Shown piece by piece: positions 1 to 7,603 of a stretch of 64,000 nt of DNA (position 1 is the stretch's first letter; every line of letters begins with the position of its first letter). This stretch comes from Pseudomonas putida (GTDB taxonomy: Bacteria; Pseudomonadota; Gammaproteobacteria; Pseudomonadales; Pseudomonadaceae). The stretch lies in NCBI RefSeq assembly GCF_025905425.1, contig NZ_CP109603.1, positions 4,976,501-5,040,500 on the forward strand, given 5' to 3'. Under the pieces are notes generated by a model that was not told the DNA's origin, ran no database searches, and saw only the letters and a program-made list of their open reading frames with translations. A program made the position numbers and the translations under genes.

Positions 1-122
1 CCCTGCTGGACCTCGCGGGGATGCACCAAATTTTTTAAGGGTACGGGAAGGGATAGAACCGCTTTTTCCAAGCCAGCCGATCCCTTCTCTGCGCTCACGC
101 AGAGTTGATTGGACATCATGGG

Positions 123-341
123 TTAGGCCTCCTGGCTGCGCAGGAAGGATTCCACAGAGTCAGGTTCCCAACGGACAGAACGACCGAAGCGAATAGGAGC
201 CGGAAAGCCGGGAGTTTTGGACCAGCGCCACCAAGTGGAGCGGCTGACTTGATACTTGGCGCAAAGCTGAGCTGCGGTAGCGCGGGCGCCGGGGATCGGC
301 AGGTTGGATACATCGGCAATGCAAGTGGCGGCTTGAGCCAT
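123..341 (-). CDS. AlpA family phage regulatory protein / excisionase-like
   Basis: A 72-residue protein with an AlpA/MerR-like winged helix-turn-helix. Residues 23-42 (AAQLCAKYQVSRSTWWRWSK) form the HTH, followed by the family's FPxPIRFGRSVRW block at 46-58. AlpA proteins activate integrase or excision genes of P4-like elements. I start it at the internal ATG at 341, which is preceded by AGAGG; the frame stays open to 404 but without a good ribosome site. It lies on the same strand as the integrase, about 1 kb downstream of it. The family call is firm; its target is inferred. Confidence 0.8.
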   Translation of the reverse strand: MAQAATCIADVSNLPIPGARATAAQLCAKYQVSRSTWWRWSKTPGFPAPIRFGRSVRWEPDSVESFLRSQEA

Positions 342-512
342 GGTAGGTACCTCTAAGATATAGACGTACCGAGGGAGCGAACTGCTTGAAGGGCCCATAG
401 CCACTGCATAAATACCCAGTTGCGTATTGTTCCTTCCGGTACTACAGTCCGCCGCGAAGCCCGTAGAAATGCTTCACCTCGGGGTGCTTGCTGGGTCGAC
501 CATCATGCAGCG

Positions 513-560
513 GACGTTGGTAGCGTCCTTCCCGATCAAGGCCTCGACGTTGGTAGCGTC
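513..560. repeat. 15-bp direct repeat pair
   Basis: GACGTTGGTAGCGTC occurs at 513-527 and again at 546-560, 33 bp apart start to start, about three helical turns. Each copy starts GACG and ends CGTC, so each is also a weak inverted repeat. This is the layout of a paired protein-binding site upstream of alpA; function is not known. Confidence 0.6.
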
Positions 561-981
561 GGGGCTTTTCTTTGTCTGCAGATTCGCGACCCATCATCCC
601 AACAGTTCGCCATAGTGTTTAAATAACTGGCGGCTGCTTTAGGAATGCCCAGATGTTAGCGGCGATGCCCGTGATGTCGCAACAACTTTCTCTGCTCGTC
701 AGCAGTTACCTTTAGATAACTAAACCTCTCAGCCATTCTACCCGCGCCTGTATACATTGCCCCATACGTCCCCACACGTACCAACAAGGTCTCAATACGT
801 GCAAAAGCAGATTATGGATTCAGGAAAAAATGCCGACGAACGGTAGGTGATGCGTCTGAAACCCCCGGTTTTACTGGCCCCTATTGAGGGCCTCATGAGG
901 GCCTCATTCGATCCTCGCCCGTCCACATCTCGCAATCACGCACCGATCTTCTTTTTCATCTGTAACAAGTAGCCGTCACCT

Positions 982-1018
982 CGCGCCACAAAACCATGAA
1001 GTACGATTTTGTGGCGCG
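982..1018. repeat. Perfect 12-bp inverted repeat (stem-loop)
   Basis: CGCGCCACAAAA at 982-993 pairs perfectly with TTTTGTGGCGCG at 1007-1018 across a 13-nt loop. No gene overlaps it. It could be an operator, a structured RNA or a recombination or replication site. It has no U-tract directly after the stem on the + strand, so it is not a typical terminator in that direction. Confidence 0.75.
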
Positions 1019-1059
1019 CACGCTCTTTTGTAAGATGCAGAAGATCCTGACCGGTAACT

Positions 1060-1088
1060 AACAACGCTGCGTAATACGATACGTTGTT
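1060..1088. repeat. Inverted repeat AACAACG / CGTTGTT
   Basis: A perfect 7-bp inverted repeat with a 15-nt spacer, 42 bp beyond the 12-bp repeat. It has the geometry of a dimeric operator. Function unknown. Confidence 0.45.
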
Positions 1089-1349
1089 TATTTGGGCTTA
1101 TTCGCTACCCTATTCACCGTTCCGACCTGTTCCCCATGGGTTCTTTTGAATTGAATAAGGGCCTGAGGTCGCCCCAAGCGGAGAATGTCGACGTGCAGCA
1201 GCCTGGGGGGCGGAATGATCATCAGCGCTGCTGAAGCCATCGGCGCCCAGGCATCTATGGTGGGAGGCGGGATTGAAGCGGGAGCTCAAAATTTAGCTGC
1301 TAAATCAGCCCGGCTTCTTCGCCTGCAAGAATGGGGCCGCTGACATGCG

Positions 1350-2798
1350 TTACGGCTTTGACCTGGAGCTTTTCTTGACCCGCCGCCCCATTGATAGCAC
1401 ATTGCCATCTTTATTTTTCAGCTCGCCCAGAGCAACTGCCAAGCAGTGCTCAAATTGTTCAAGTGCTCGACGCTTCTCCGGTAACGCAGCCTCAGCGTTG
1501 TTCCGATAGTGCTTCGATACAACCCCCGTTTGGCCATGCGCCTGCAGAAGGTCGGACAGGCGATCATCAACACCGCACCGCTGCATAAGCTGGGTGCAAG
1601 TGCGGCGCAGGTCGCGGGGCGAAAAGGGCGACATCCGCACTCCGTCGACCACAGCATGCTTGGAATCCATCCAATCCGCTATCGCATGGGTCGGACTACT
1701 GATAACGAAGGGCTGCTTGCCATGCGTAGTCCAAGGCCATTGATGGTCACCGCTGATTTCAAGCACGCGCCGCATGATCGAGATCGCACGATCCGAAAGC
1801 GGGACCAGGTGCGGCCGGCTCAAGGTCTGCCCGCCCCTTCCCTTACGGTGAACGAGTAGAACAGTGCCCTCGTCCAGGTCGTAGTCAGCCCATGTGGTTT
1901 CGACGATGTTCTTGATGCGCTGGCCACCAGTCGCGATTACAAACTTGAACAGCAGCGCCATCACCGGACCAATGCCATCTGTGCTCTCGATCGTCTGCCA
2001 AAAGTGCTTCAGCTCAGCATCCGAGAGGGCCCGCTCGACAGGAGCGGAGACCTTCTCCACCTTCACCATTGCGGCCGGGTTGATCTCAAGGCTATAGACC
2101 TTGTCGTTTGAGCGCCCTACGACGCTCTCGACCGTAAGGCCATGATTGAAAGCCGCGACAAGGAAAGAACGCATCCGATCGGCCTGGACCTTGGAGCCGC
2201 GATTCCAGATCGGGTTGAGGATCGTGAGGATATGCTCTGATCGAATGTCCCGGGCCTTCATCAGCATGATGTCGGGATGGGGGGTTGCCAGGTTGCTCTT
2301 GAACAAGCGCTCCAGCTCTTTCACAACGCCTATGGTCGCCTTGGCCCGGCGTGACTCGATGTAATCTAAGAAAAGGTCATGGAAGCTGCCGCGGGCTGCG
2401 TCTATCTCAGCCAAGCGCAAGCGCTCAAGCCTCTCTTGTTCCATCCGCGCAGCCGCGTTCTCTTGCTCGATCTCGACTGCTGCCTTCTGTTGAGCAACAT
2501 ACGTCAGGTACTTGGCCAGGCCTCCCGCAGCCGCGGCCTCAACAGAGATACGCATCGCCTCGGCGCGGATTCCATCAAGGGTATGCTCACCTGTCCCTAC
2601 ACGGGGCTTCTTGGAGAGCGTCCCCAGCACCAGCCTCTTATCGCTGTCAGGTGTGCGCTCTCGGTAATAGGCCTGGATTGCACCTGATGCTTTGCGCTCG
2701 AGAAGCAGAGTGCCCTTTCCACGAGAACCCACCGGCTCAGACTGTCGGGTTTTTACGGAGTATGCCTCCATCTCAGTCATGCGCGTGCGCTTAGCCAT
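1350..2798 (-). CDS. Tyrosine recombinase / integrase of the element
   Basis: 482 residues from the ATG at 2798. It catalyses site-specific integration and excision. The C-terminal catalytic domain shows R294 (in GGQRIKN), R398 in RDLRRT (the usual HxLR box, with R in place of H), H421 in AHGQ and the nucleophile Y431 in KHYRN. The N-terminal part (1-160) is an arm-binding region with a charged, alanine- and glutamate-rich stretch that looks coiled-coil. The frame is open to 2873, but the start at 2798 has a GGGGA ribosome site. It faces into the element, with its promoter next to the tRNA-like end. Confidence 0.9.
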   Translation of the reverse strand: MAKRTRMTEMEAYSVKTRQSEPVGSRGKGTLLLERKASGAIQAYYRERTPDSDKRLVLGTLSKKPRVGTGEHTLDGIRAEAMRISVEAAAAGGLAKYLTYVAQQKAAVEIEQENAAARMEQERLERLRLAEIDAARGSFHDLFLDYIESRRAKATIGVVKELERLFKSNLATPHPDIMLMKARDIRSEHILTILNPIWNRGSKVQADRMRSFLVAAFNHGLTVESVVGRSNDKVYSLEINPAAMVKVEKVSAPVERALSDAELKHFWQTIESTDGIGPVMALLFKFVIATGGQRIKNIVETTWADYDLDEGTVLLVHRKGRGGQTLSRPHLVPLSDRAISIMRRVLEISGDHQWPWTTHGKQPFVISSPTHAIADWMDSKHAVVDGVRMSPFSPRDLRRTCTQLMQRCGVDDRLSDLLQAHGQTGVVSKHYRNNAEAALPEKRRALEQFEHCLAVALGELKNKDGNVLSMGRRVKKSSRSKP

Positions 2799-2842
2799 TT
2801 TTCCCCGTTGCCTCCACGTTTTCCCCGTTCGATCCCCGTTTT
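2799..2842 (-). promoter_or_regulatory. Three AACGGGGA repeats in the integrase leader
   Basis: Read on the minus strand, AACGGGGA occurs three times just upstream of the integrase ATG. The two nearest copies are longer (AACGGGGAAAA at 2799-2809 and 2819-2829) and the third is at about 2833-2840. The copy next to the gene doubles as its Shine-Dalgarno sequence. The repeats could bind a repressor or the integrase itself, so occupancy could control integrase expression. Confidence 0.45.
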
Positions 2843-2959
2843 CGATGCAAAGGTACGCTATCGGGTGAAACATAGAAAGACATCAAGACGGCGTTATGTG
2901 GGGCTTTCTCTGGTTATCACGGCATCCCATGAGAATCGGTGACCTCTCGAAAACCATCA

Positions 2960-3013
2960 GAGCAAACGGCTTGTAATCAGTAGTTCCCGGGTTCGATTCC
3001 TGGTGCCGCACCA
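2960..3013 (+). pseudogene. Degenerate tRNA-Thr(UGU)-like 3' portion, probable attachment site
   Basis: From AGAGCAA (2960) through the anticodon-loop-like CTTGTAA (2970-2976) to the final CCA (3011-3013), this matches the 3' part of a threonine tRNA with anticodon TGT: the T arm is intact (CCGGG, TTCGATT, CCTGG). The anticodon stem does not pair, and the acceptor strand is one base short (TGCCGCA before CCA), so it cannot be a working tRNA. It fits an att remnant next to an integrase. Tool-based tRNA identification was not possible. Confidence 0.6.
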
Positions 3014-3024
3014 TACGCAGTATC

Positions 3025-3057
3025 AAAAAAGGCTCACCGAAAGGTGGGCCTTTTTTT
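3025..3057 (+). terminator. Rho-independent terminator after the tRNA-like segment
   Basis: Stem GGCTCACC / GGTGGGCC with a GAAA loop (3031-3050), then seven T (3051-3057); A-tract 3025-3030 makes it potentially bidirectional. It is what one expects downstream of a tRNA gene, so it probably belongs to the ancestral locus. Confidence 0.8.
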
Positions 3058-3685
3058 GTTTGGGTGTCCGCTGCCCCTAACGTCTCCTACCTGAAAAGGG
3101 CTGAACCGCCCGCAGGCGGGGACGCTTTATCGATGCAATCTCGCCAAATCCTTCAAATACCCACCCCCGACTGGCCACGACCCACGCTATAGCCACCGGC
3201 TCCACTTTGGCCAGTCACGGGCGCGATTAGTTTATTCCTACGAGCCAACCGGAACCGACTATCTTGCTGCCACCGCAGGAGCGAATCAGGACTCAATCGA
3301 ACGTATCGAGCTCGCAAAGCGTGCCGCCATCAGCAACCATATGGGGCCCATTCGCGGCGAACGCGGGCCGCTTGCCGGGCAAGTCAGCACCTCCAGGACA
3401 ACAATGCCCTTGAATACGGCTCGGTCCCTGTAGGAGCTGGCTTGCCTGCGATGGGCTGCGCAGCAGCCCCAGATGCCCCCAACAAACGCCGTAATCAACG
3501 TCAAAGACAGATCCGCGAATCTCCTTAGATTGCCCCCCATTCCGGTTAATTCGGGGGCATCAAAGCTGGACATTTCCGACCAGGCCACCAAGCTGCTTTA
3601 ATCCCCATTCAACCCGCGAGCGCCTAAGATGGCCGGTGGGTGGCGTGCTCGCTAACAAGTTCGCTTAAGCCCTACAGGAGGCAAT
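3058..3685. other. Gene-poor stretch between the element and the chromosome
   Basis: About 630 bp with no gene I can support. A + frame stays open from about 3100 to 3428 and reads as plausible protein in places (for example the stretch DYLAATAGANQDSIERIELA), but it lacks a start codon with a ribosome site and runs into a REP copy, so it may be a decayed 3' gene fragment. A diverged REP sits at 3426-3470. Confidence 0.5.
3426..3470. repeat. Diverged REP element
   Basis: CCTGTAGGAGCTGGCTTGCC at the left and a GGGCTGC / GCAGCCC hairpin at the right give the Pseudomonas putida REP layout, with several changes from the copies elsewhere in the window. It stands alone, without an inverted partner. 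Confidence 0.65.
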
Positions 3686-4015
3686 GTGCAGTTCATCTAC
3701 CTTTTTCTCTGCCTTACGGGCGCGGCGTTGCCTCTCTCACAATTTTTCCCGTGGCTTGCTGCACATAGCCTCAACGTACCGCTCCTGTTACAACAGGCAA
3801 CGTCCAGCAACATTGCTGCGTTCGCTTGGGCTGATGTACTCGTTTCAGGTGTAGCGGTGGTCTTTTTCGTGATTGCGGAAGGTCGCAGGCTTGCTATCCC
3901 CCGGCTGTGGTTGCCGTTGTCGTGCCTTGCCGTCGGCCCTTCATTGGCGTTGCCACTGTTTCTCTTGCTGCGGGAGCGCCACCTTGCGGCAGCGCCTGTG
4001 GAAGCTTGCCAGTGA
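3686..4015 (+). CDS. DUF2834 domain small membrane protein
   Basis: 109 residues with three likely membrane helices at about 4-20, 46-64 and 73-95. The LPxSQFFPWL motif near residue 16 and the AFAWADVLVS block before the second helix fit the DUF2834 family, whose function is unknown. It starts at a GTG (3686) placed 4 bp after AGGAGG; the overlapping ATG at 3684 is out of frame. It is a single gene with no co-oriented operon partner. Confidence 0.8.
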   Translation: MQFIYLFLCLTGAALPLSQFFPWLAAHSLNVPLLLQQATSSNIAAFAWADVLVSGVAVVFFVIAEGRRLAIPRLWLPLSCLAVGPSLALPLFLLLRERHLAAAPVEACQ

Positions 4016-4170
4016 TACTGCTCGAACAGTCCCTCGCAATTACATGCTGATCGTGGAAAGGATAAGTTGAAAACCTCACCCCGAGACGCAGCCCGCCTTG
4101 ATTTCTATCAAGGCTAAAAGCGCCAGAACGCATAGCTTGGTATCAGCCCACGCTTACGAGACTGAACGCC

Positions 4171-4377
4171 ATGGCCAAAAAATTCCCCACCCACCCGAGC
4201 TACCCCGAGCGTATCTGCTGGGGGTGCGACCTTTACTGCCCTGCCAAGGCGCTAGCCTGTGGCAATGGGGCAGATCGGACCATGCATCCGGTGGAGTTGT
4301 TTGGCGAGGACTGGGACAGGTTTGAGGGTCAGCTGGATAAGCCGATTCATGAGGTGCGGCGGGTGCAATCCAGTTGA
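4171..4377 (+). CDS. DUF3079 family small cysteine-rich protein
   Basis: 68 residues with a clear CxxCxxxC core (C16, C19, C23) and a further cysteine at C30, in the sequence RICWGCDLYCP...ACGNG. Four cysteines in this spacing suggest a small metal-binding or zinc-ribbon-like protein; the family (DUF3079) has no known function. It has a weak ribosome site (GAGAC) and stands alone between a membrane protein and a TonB receptor read from the other strand. Confidence 0.85.
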   Translation: MAKKFPTHPSYPERICWGCDLYCPAKALACGNGADRTMHPVELFGEDWDRFEGQLDKPIHEVRRVQSS

Positions 4378-4391
4378 CTGTGTGGGGGGAA

Positions 4392-4440
4392 AGGGGCCGC
4401 GTTGCGGCCCATTCGCAGCACAAGGCTGCTCCTACAGGGG
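4392..4440. repeat. REP element (variant)
   Basis: A GGGGCCGC..GCGGCCC hairpin followed by GCAGCACAAGGCTGCTCCTACAGG, a variant of the REP core, lies immediately after the stop of the TonB receptor read on the minus strand. Confidence 0.75.
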
Positions 4441-4445
4441 CGGCG

Positions 4446-6725
4446 TCAGAATGACGTGCTCAGCGTCAGCGACAGATTGCGGGGGTCACCATAGATCGCC
4501 CCGGCATAGAACCCGTACCGGGTGTAGTAATGCTTGTCGAACAAGTTATTGGCGTTAAGGCTGACACTGGTCTCATCCGTCAGCTGGTACTTGGCCATGG
4601 CATTCCAAATCGCATACCCCGACCAGTTAACGTCGGTCGAGCCCGTGCTGACGCCATTACTCGGCTGCCCAGCCGGGCTAGACACCGCACGAATGTTGCT
4701 CTGCGCAGTAACCCCCGCACCAAGCGTCAGGCGGTCCAGTGCGCCGGACAGGCGATAGGTGGTCGAAGCCTTGAACAGGTGTGACGGATCGCTGCGGCCA
4801 TCACTGTCAATGCGGCGGAAGTGCAGGTAGGTGTAGCCGGCGTAAACGTTCCAATTCGGGGTCAGTGCGCCAGCAATCTCCAAGTCGATACCGTCGGTTT
4901 CCTGGCCAGACCCGGCCTTGTAGGCGTCATTGCCGGTCGGGGTGGTCAGGTCGCCGTCCAGCACGGCCTTGTTTTCCTGCTTGGTGCGAAAGTACGCCGC
5001 CGAGGCATTCAGGCGGCCATCAAACCACTCGCCCTTGATGCCAGTCTCGTAGCTCTGCCCGCGAATCGGTTCAACCTTGCTGCCGCTGCTGGTCTCGGCG
5101 GTCTGCGGGGTGAAGATGTCGGTGTAGCTGGCGTACAGCGAGTAGGTGTCGTTGAGGTCGTAAATAGCCCCCAGGTACGGGGTAACGATGCCGTTTTCTT
5201 CCTGGCTGGTACGCACGCCGGCATTGCTGCGGGTAATGGCCGAGTAGTTGCTGGTACGCACGCCGACGATCACCGACAGCGGGTCGGTGATGCTCAGGCG
5301 GGTTGCCGCGTACATGCCCTGCAGGCGGGTGGTGGTCTTGCTGTGGCGGCCGGTGCGCGAGGCGAGCATGTCGTAATCGTCATCCACGCCATTGCGCCAG
5401 TCGGTCAGCGGGAAGCCGTTGTTGGCGCGGAACTGGCAACCCAGCGCGGCGGCACTGACGCGGCCGTCGCTGACCATGTTGCAGGTGTATTCCGGCGACC
5501 AGGCCACAGTGCGGCTGTCGTTGTAACCGACCATCGCCTGGTGGGTGCGGCCAAACAGCTGGAACGGGCCGGACAGGTCGATTTGCGCAGACTGCTGGGT
5601 GGTGTCACTGGAGCTGTGCAGGCCGTTAAGCACGGCGCCGCTGCCATCCTGGTCCCAGTAACCGCCAAAGCTGCCGCGCCCAGCCGAGTTGACCTTGGCC
5701 AGGCCACGGTGGTTGAGGGCCTCGGCGGTGCTTTGTGCGGCTTTGAGGTCAAGGGTCCAGTCGTTGTCGAAGCGGTGTTCAAGGGAGCCGAATGCGGTGC
5801 GGGTGGTGTATTCGCCGAAGCTCCAGCTTGGCACCACGTTGGTGCTGCGTGGCAGGTCGGTCTTGCTGCCGTCGCGGTACCAGATCGGGATGTTTGCGCC
5901 CCAACCGCCGCCAACGACTTTGTTGTATTCGTATTGGTAACCGGCGCCCAGGGTGGTGGCGTCGTCCAGGTCGAACTCGAAGTTGGCCAGCGCGGCGCGG
6001 GAGCGCTCGGACTGGTTGTCGCGGAACGAGTTGGCGTCCTGTTGGGTCATCACGAAGCGTGAACGCAGGCGGCCATCTTCGGACAGCGGCAGGTTCAGGT
6101 CGGCGCCCAGGCGGCGTTTGTCCCAGCTGCCGTAGGTGGCGTACGCGCTGCCGCCAAAGGTCTTGGTCGGGGCCTTGCGAATCAGGTTGACGGTGGCCGA
6201 CGGGTCGCCGGTGCCGCCAAGCAGGCCGTTGGCGCCACGGACGATATCGATGCGCTCGTACAGGTCCATGTTCAGGGCATTACCCCCGCCGCTGAAATCG
6301 GAGCCGCCCTGAAACTGCAGGCCATCGACCTTCCAGTTGGTGATGGAGTACCCGCGGGCACGGTAGTCGGTGCGGCCACCCACTTCGGCCTTGCTGGCGG
6401 TCACGCCAGGCGTGGTTTCCAGCGCCTGCTCGATGGTGTGGATGGCGCGGTCATCCATCTGCTGGCGGGTAATGGTAGTCACCGACTGCGGCGTCTGGCG
6501 CGGCGTCAGCTTGAGGCCGGTGGAACTGCGGCTGCTCTCGACCGTGTACCCTAGCTGGCCGGTTTCATCGGCAGGCACCAGCGCGCTGTCTTCGATCTGC
6601 GTGGCATCCAGCTCCAGTGGCTGGCTGTCAGCCGCCATGGCGCCGCCGCTTATGGCCATGGCAATGAAGAAGGCCAGCGGGTTGAGGCGACTTCCGCCTC
6701 GGCTGATGGGAGAGAAGTCGTTCAT
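4446..6725 (-). CDS. TonB-dependent siderophore receptor
   Basis: 759 residues from the ATG at 6725, which has GGAG five bases upstream; an upstream in-frame ATG (6743) has none. It has a signal peptide with AMA-A cleavage near residue 31, a TonB-box-like LELDATQI at about 37-44, a plug domain (TPQSVTTITRQQMDDR; DIVRGANGLLGG) and a C-terminal beta-barrel ending in phenylalanine. It belongs to the FpvA/FhuE-like group that imports ferric siderophores, but it has no N-terminal STN signalling domain. That fits control by the divergent two-component system at 6884-8972 rather than by a sigma/anti-sigma pair. The ligand cannot be read from sequence. Confidence 0.9.
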   Translation of the reverse strand: MNDFSPISRGGSRLNPLAFFIAMAISGGAMAADSQPLELDATQIEDSALVPADETGQLGYTVESSRSSTGLKLTPRQTPQSVTTITRQQMDDRAIHTIEQALETTPGVTASKAEVGGRTDYRARGYSITNWKVDGLQFQGGSDFSGGGNALNMDLYERIDIVRGANGLLGGTGDPSATVNLIRKAPTKTFGGSAYATYGSWDKRRLGADLNLPLSEDGRLRSRFVMTQQDANSFRDNQSERSRAALANFEFDLDDATTLGAGYQYEYNKVVGGGWGANIPIWYRDGSKTDLPRSTNVVPSWSFGEYTTRTAFGSLEHRFDNDWTLDLKAAQSTAEALNHRGLAKVNSAGRGSFGGYWDQDGSGAVLNGLHSSSDTTQQSAQIDLSGPFQLFGRTHQAMVGYNDSRTVAWSPEYTCNMVSDGRVSAAALGCQFRANNGFPLTDWRNGVDDDYDMLASRTGRHSKTTTRLQGMYAATRLSITDPLSVIVGVRTSNYSAITRSNAGVRTSQEENGIVTPYLGAIYDLNDTYSLYASYTDIFTPQTAETSSGSKVEPIRGQSYETGIKGEWFDGRLNASAAYFRTKQENKAVLDGDLTTPTGNDAYKAGSGQETDGIDLEIAGALTPNWNVYAGYTYLHFRRIDSDGRSDPSHLFKASTTYRLSGALDRLTLGAGVTAQSNIRAVSSPAGQPSNGVSTGSTDVNWSGYAIWNAMAKYQLTDETSVSLNANNLFDKHYYTRYGFYAGAIYGDPRNLSLTLSTSF

Positions 6726-6883
6726 AATGCTCCGAGGTTTCATTTGGGAAGGCTTCGTATTCGCAGATGATTTTTTGTTACGATTCTAGGGATCCGCCCT
6801 TGGGGCTCCAGAGCCGGCTTGTACGGGGATGTAATTGAACGTAACGAGCGCCCCCGGCCCTCACCGAACAGGTGTTTTTTCAA

Positions 6884-7603
6884 ATGAGCACAACCCTGCT
6901 GGTTGTCGACGATGACGACGAAATCCGCGAACTTCTCTGCGATTACCTGACAGATGCCGGCTACACCGTGCTGGCGGCCGCTGATGGCATCGAGATGCGC
7001 CAGCAACTGGCTGGGCACAAGGTCGAGCTGGTGGTGCTGGACCTGATGCTGCCCGGCGAGGATGGCTTGAGCTTGTGCCGCCAGTTGCAATCGACGCCTG
7101 GCCTGGCGGTGATCATGCTGTCTGCCAAAGGCAGCACGCTGGACCGCATCATCGGTTTGGAAGTGGGCGCCGACGATTACCTGGCCAAGCCCTTCGAGCC
7201 ACGCGAGCTGATTGCCCGGATCAAGGCCGTGCTGCGTCGGCCCCAGCGCCTCGACACGCCCGTGGCAAAACCGGCTGTCGAAGCGCAGCAGTTCGCCGGG
7301 TTTCGCCTCGACCACGTCAAACGCCTGCTCACCCGCCCTGACGGCGAAACGTTGACCCTGCCCCGCTCCGATCACCGCGTGTTACGCGAGCTACTGGAGG
7401 CCAACAACCGTGTGGTATCGCGCGATCAGCTGACCCGCAGTGCGTTTGGCCGTGACCACCTGCCCGACGACCGCTCGGTGGACATGTGCGTCAGCCGCCT
7501 GCGCCAGCAACTGCGACGGGCGCCGGGCGGCGTCGCGCAGATCCTCACCATCCGCAACGAAGGCTACTTGCTGAGCATTGCCCGCAGCGAGGCTGATGCC
7601 TGA
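6884..7603 (+). CDS. OmpR/PhoB-family response regulator
   Basis: 239 residues: a receiver domain with phospho-acceptor D53 (VLDLMLPGEDG), an acidic DDDD cluster near the N terminus and the switch lysine in LAKPF, then a winged-helix DNA-binding domain (about 135-232). I start at ATG 6884 (MSTTLLVV) rather than the GTG four codons earlier. It overlaps the kinase gene by 8 bp and is divergent from the TonB receptor, so the receptor promoter is the likeliest target. Confidence 0.9.
   Translation: MSTTLLVVDDDDEIRELLCDYLTDAGYTVLAAADGIEMRQQLAGHKVELVVLDLMLPGEDGLSLCRQLQSTPGLAVIMLSAKGSTLDRIIGLEVGADDYLAKPFEPRELIARIKAVLRRPQRLDTPVAKPAVEAQQFAGFRLDHVKRLLTRPDGETLTLPRSDHRVLRELLEANNRVVSRDQLTRSAFGRDHLPDDRSVDMCVSRLRQQLRRAPGGVAQILTIRNEGYLLSIARSEADA

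Larger units (their letters stand above)
342..1349. other. Non-coding gap inside the integrative element
   Basis: About 1 kb between alpA and the integrase without a convincing gene. It looks less GC-rich than the surrounding chromosome. It holds a 15-bp direct repeat (513-527 and 546-560), a perfect 12-bp inverted repeat (982-993 and 1007-1018) and a second inverted repeat (1060-1066 and 1082-1088). It should contain the alpA promoter. A regulatory RNA or an origin-like region is possible but not shown. Confidence 0.6.
1..3013. mobile_element. Right end of an integrative element (island or satellite prophage)
   Basis: The segment carries an AlpA-like regulator, a long non-coding gap and a tyrosine integrase reading inward, and it stops at a degenerate tRNA 3' portion at 2960-3013. 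Integrases of this family commonly insert at tRNA 3' ends and leave a duplicated 3' end at the far side of the island. The fragment sits beside the integrase on the + strand, so the intact tRNA and the other end of the element would be to the left, outside the window. Which genes the element carries cannot be seen here. The boundary is inferred from gene content and tRNA similarity only. Confidence 0.7.

Noticed and set aside
1215..1343. 42-codon ORF (MIISAAEAIGAQ...) at the end of the non-coding gap
   Set aside because: No supporting homology, G-run upstream is a poor ribosome site, and it ends just before the integrase stop; too short to call.
3100..3430. Open + frame of about 110 codons with protein-like composition
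   Set aside because: No start codon with a ribosome site, unrecognised, and it runs into a diverged REP; at most a gene remnant.
4821..6062. Long open frame opposite the first TonB receptor
   Set aside because: Antisense frame in high-GC DNA, with atypical Val/Ala/Gly-rich composition; the receptor on the other strand is clearly real.
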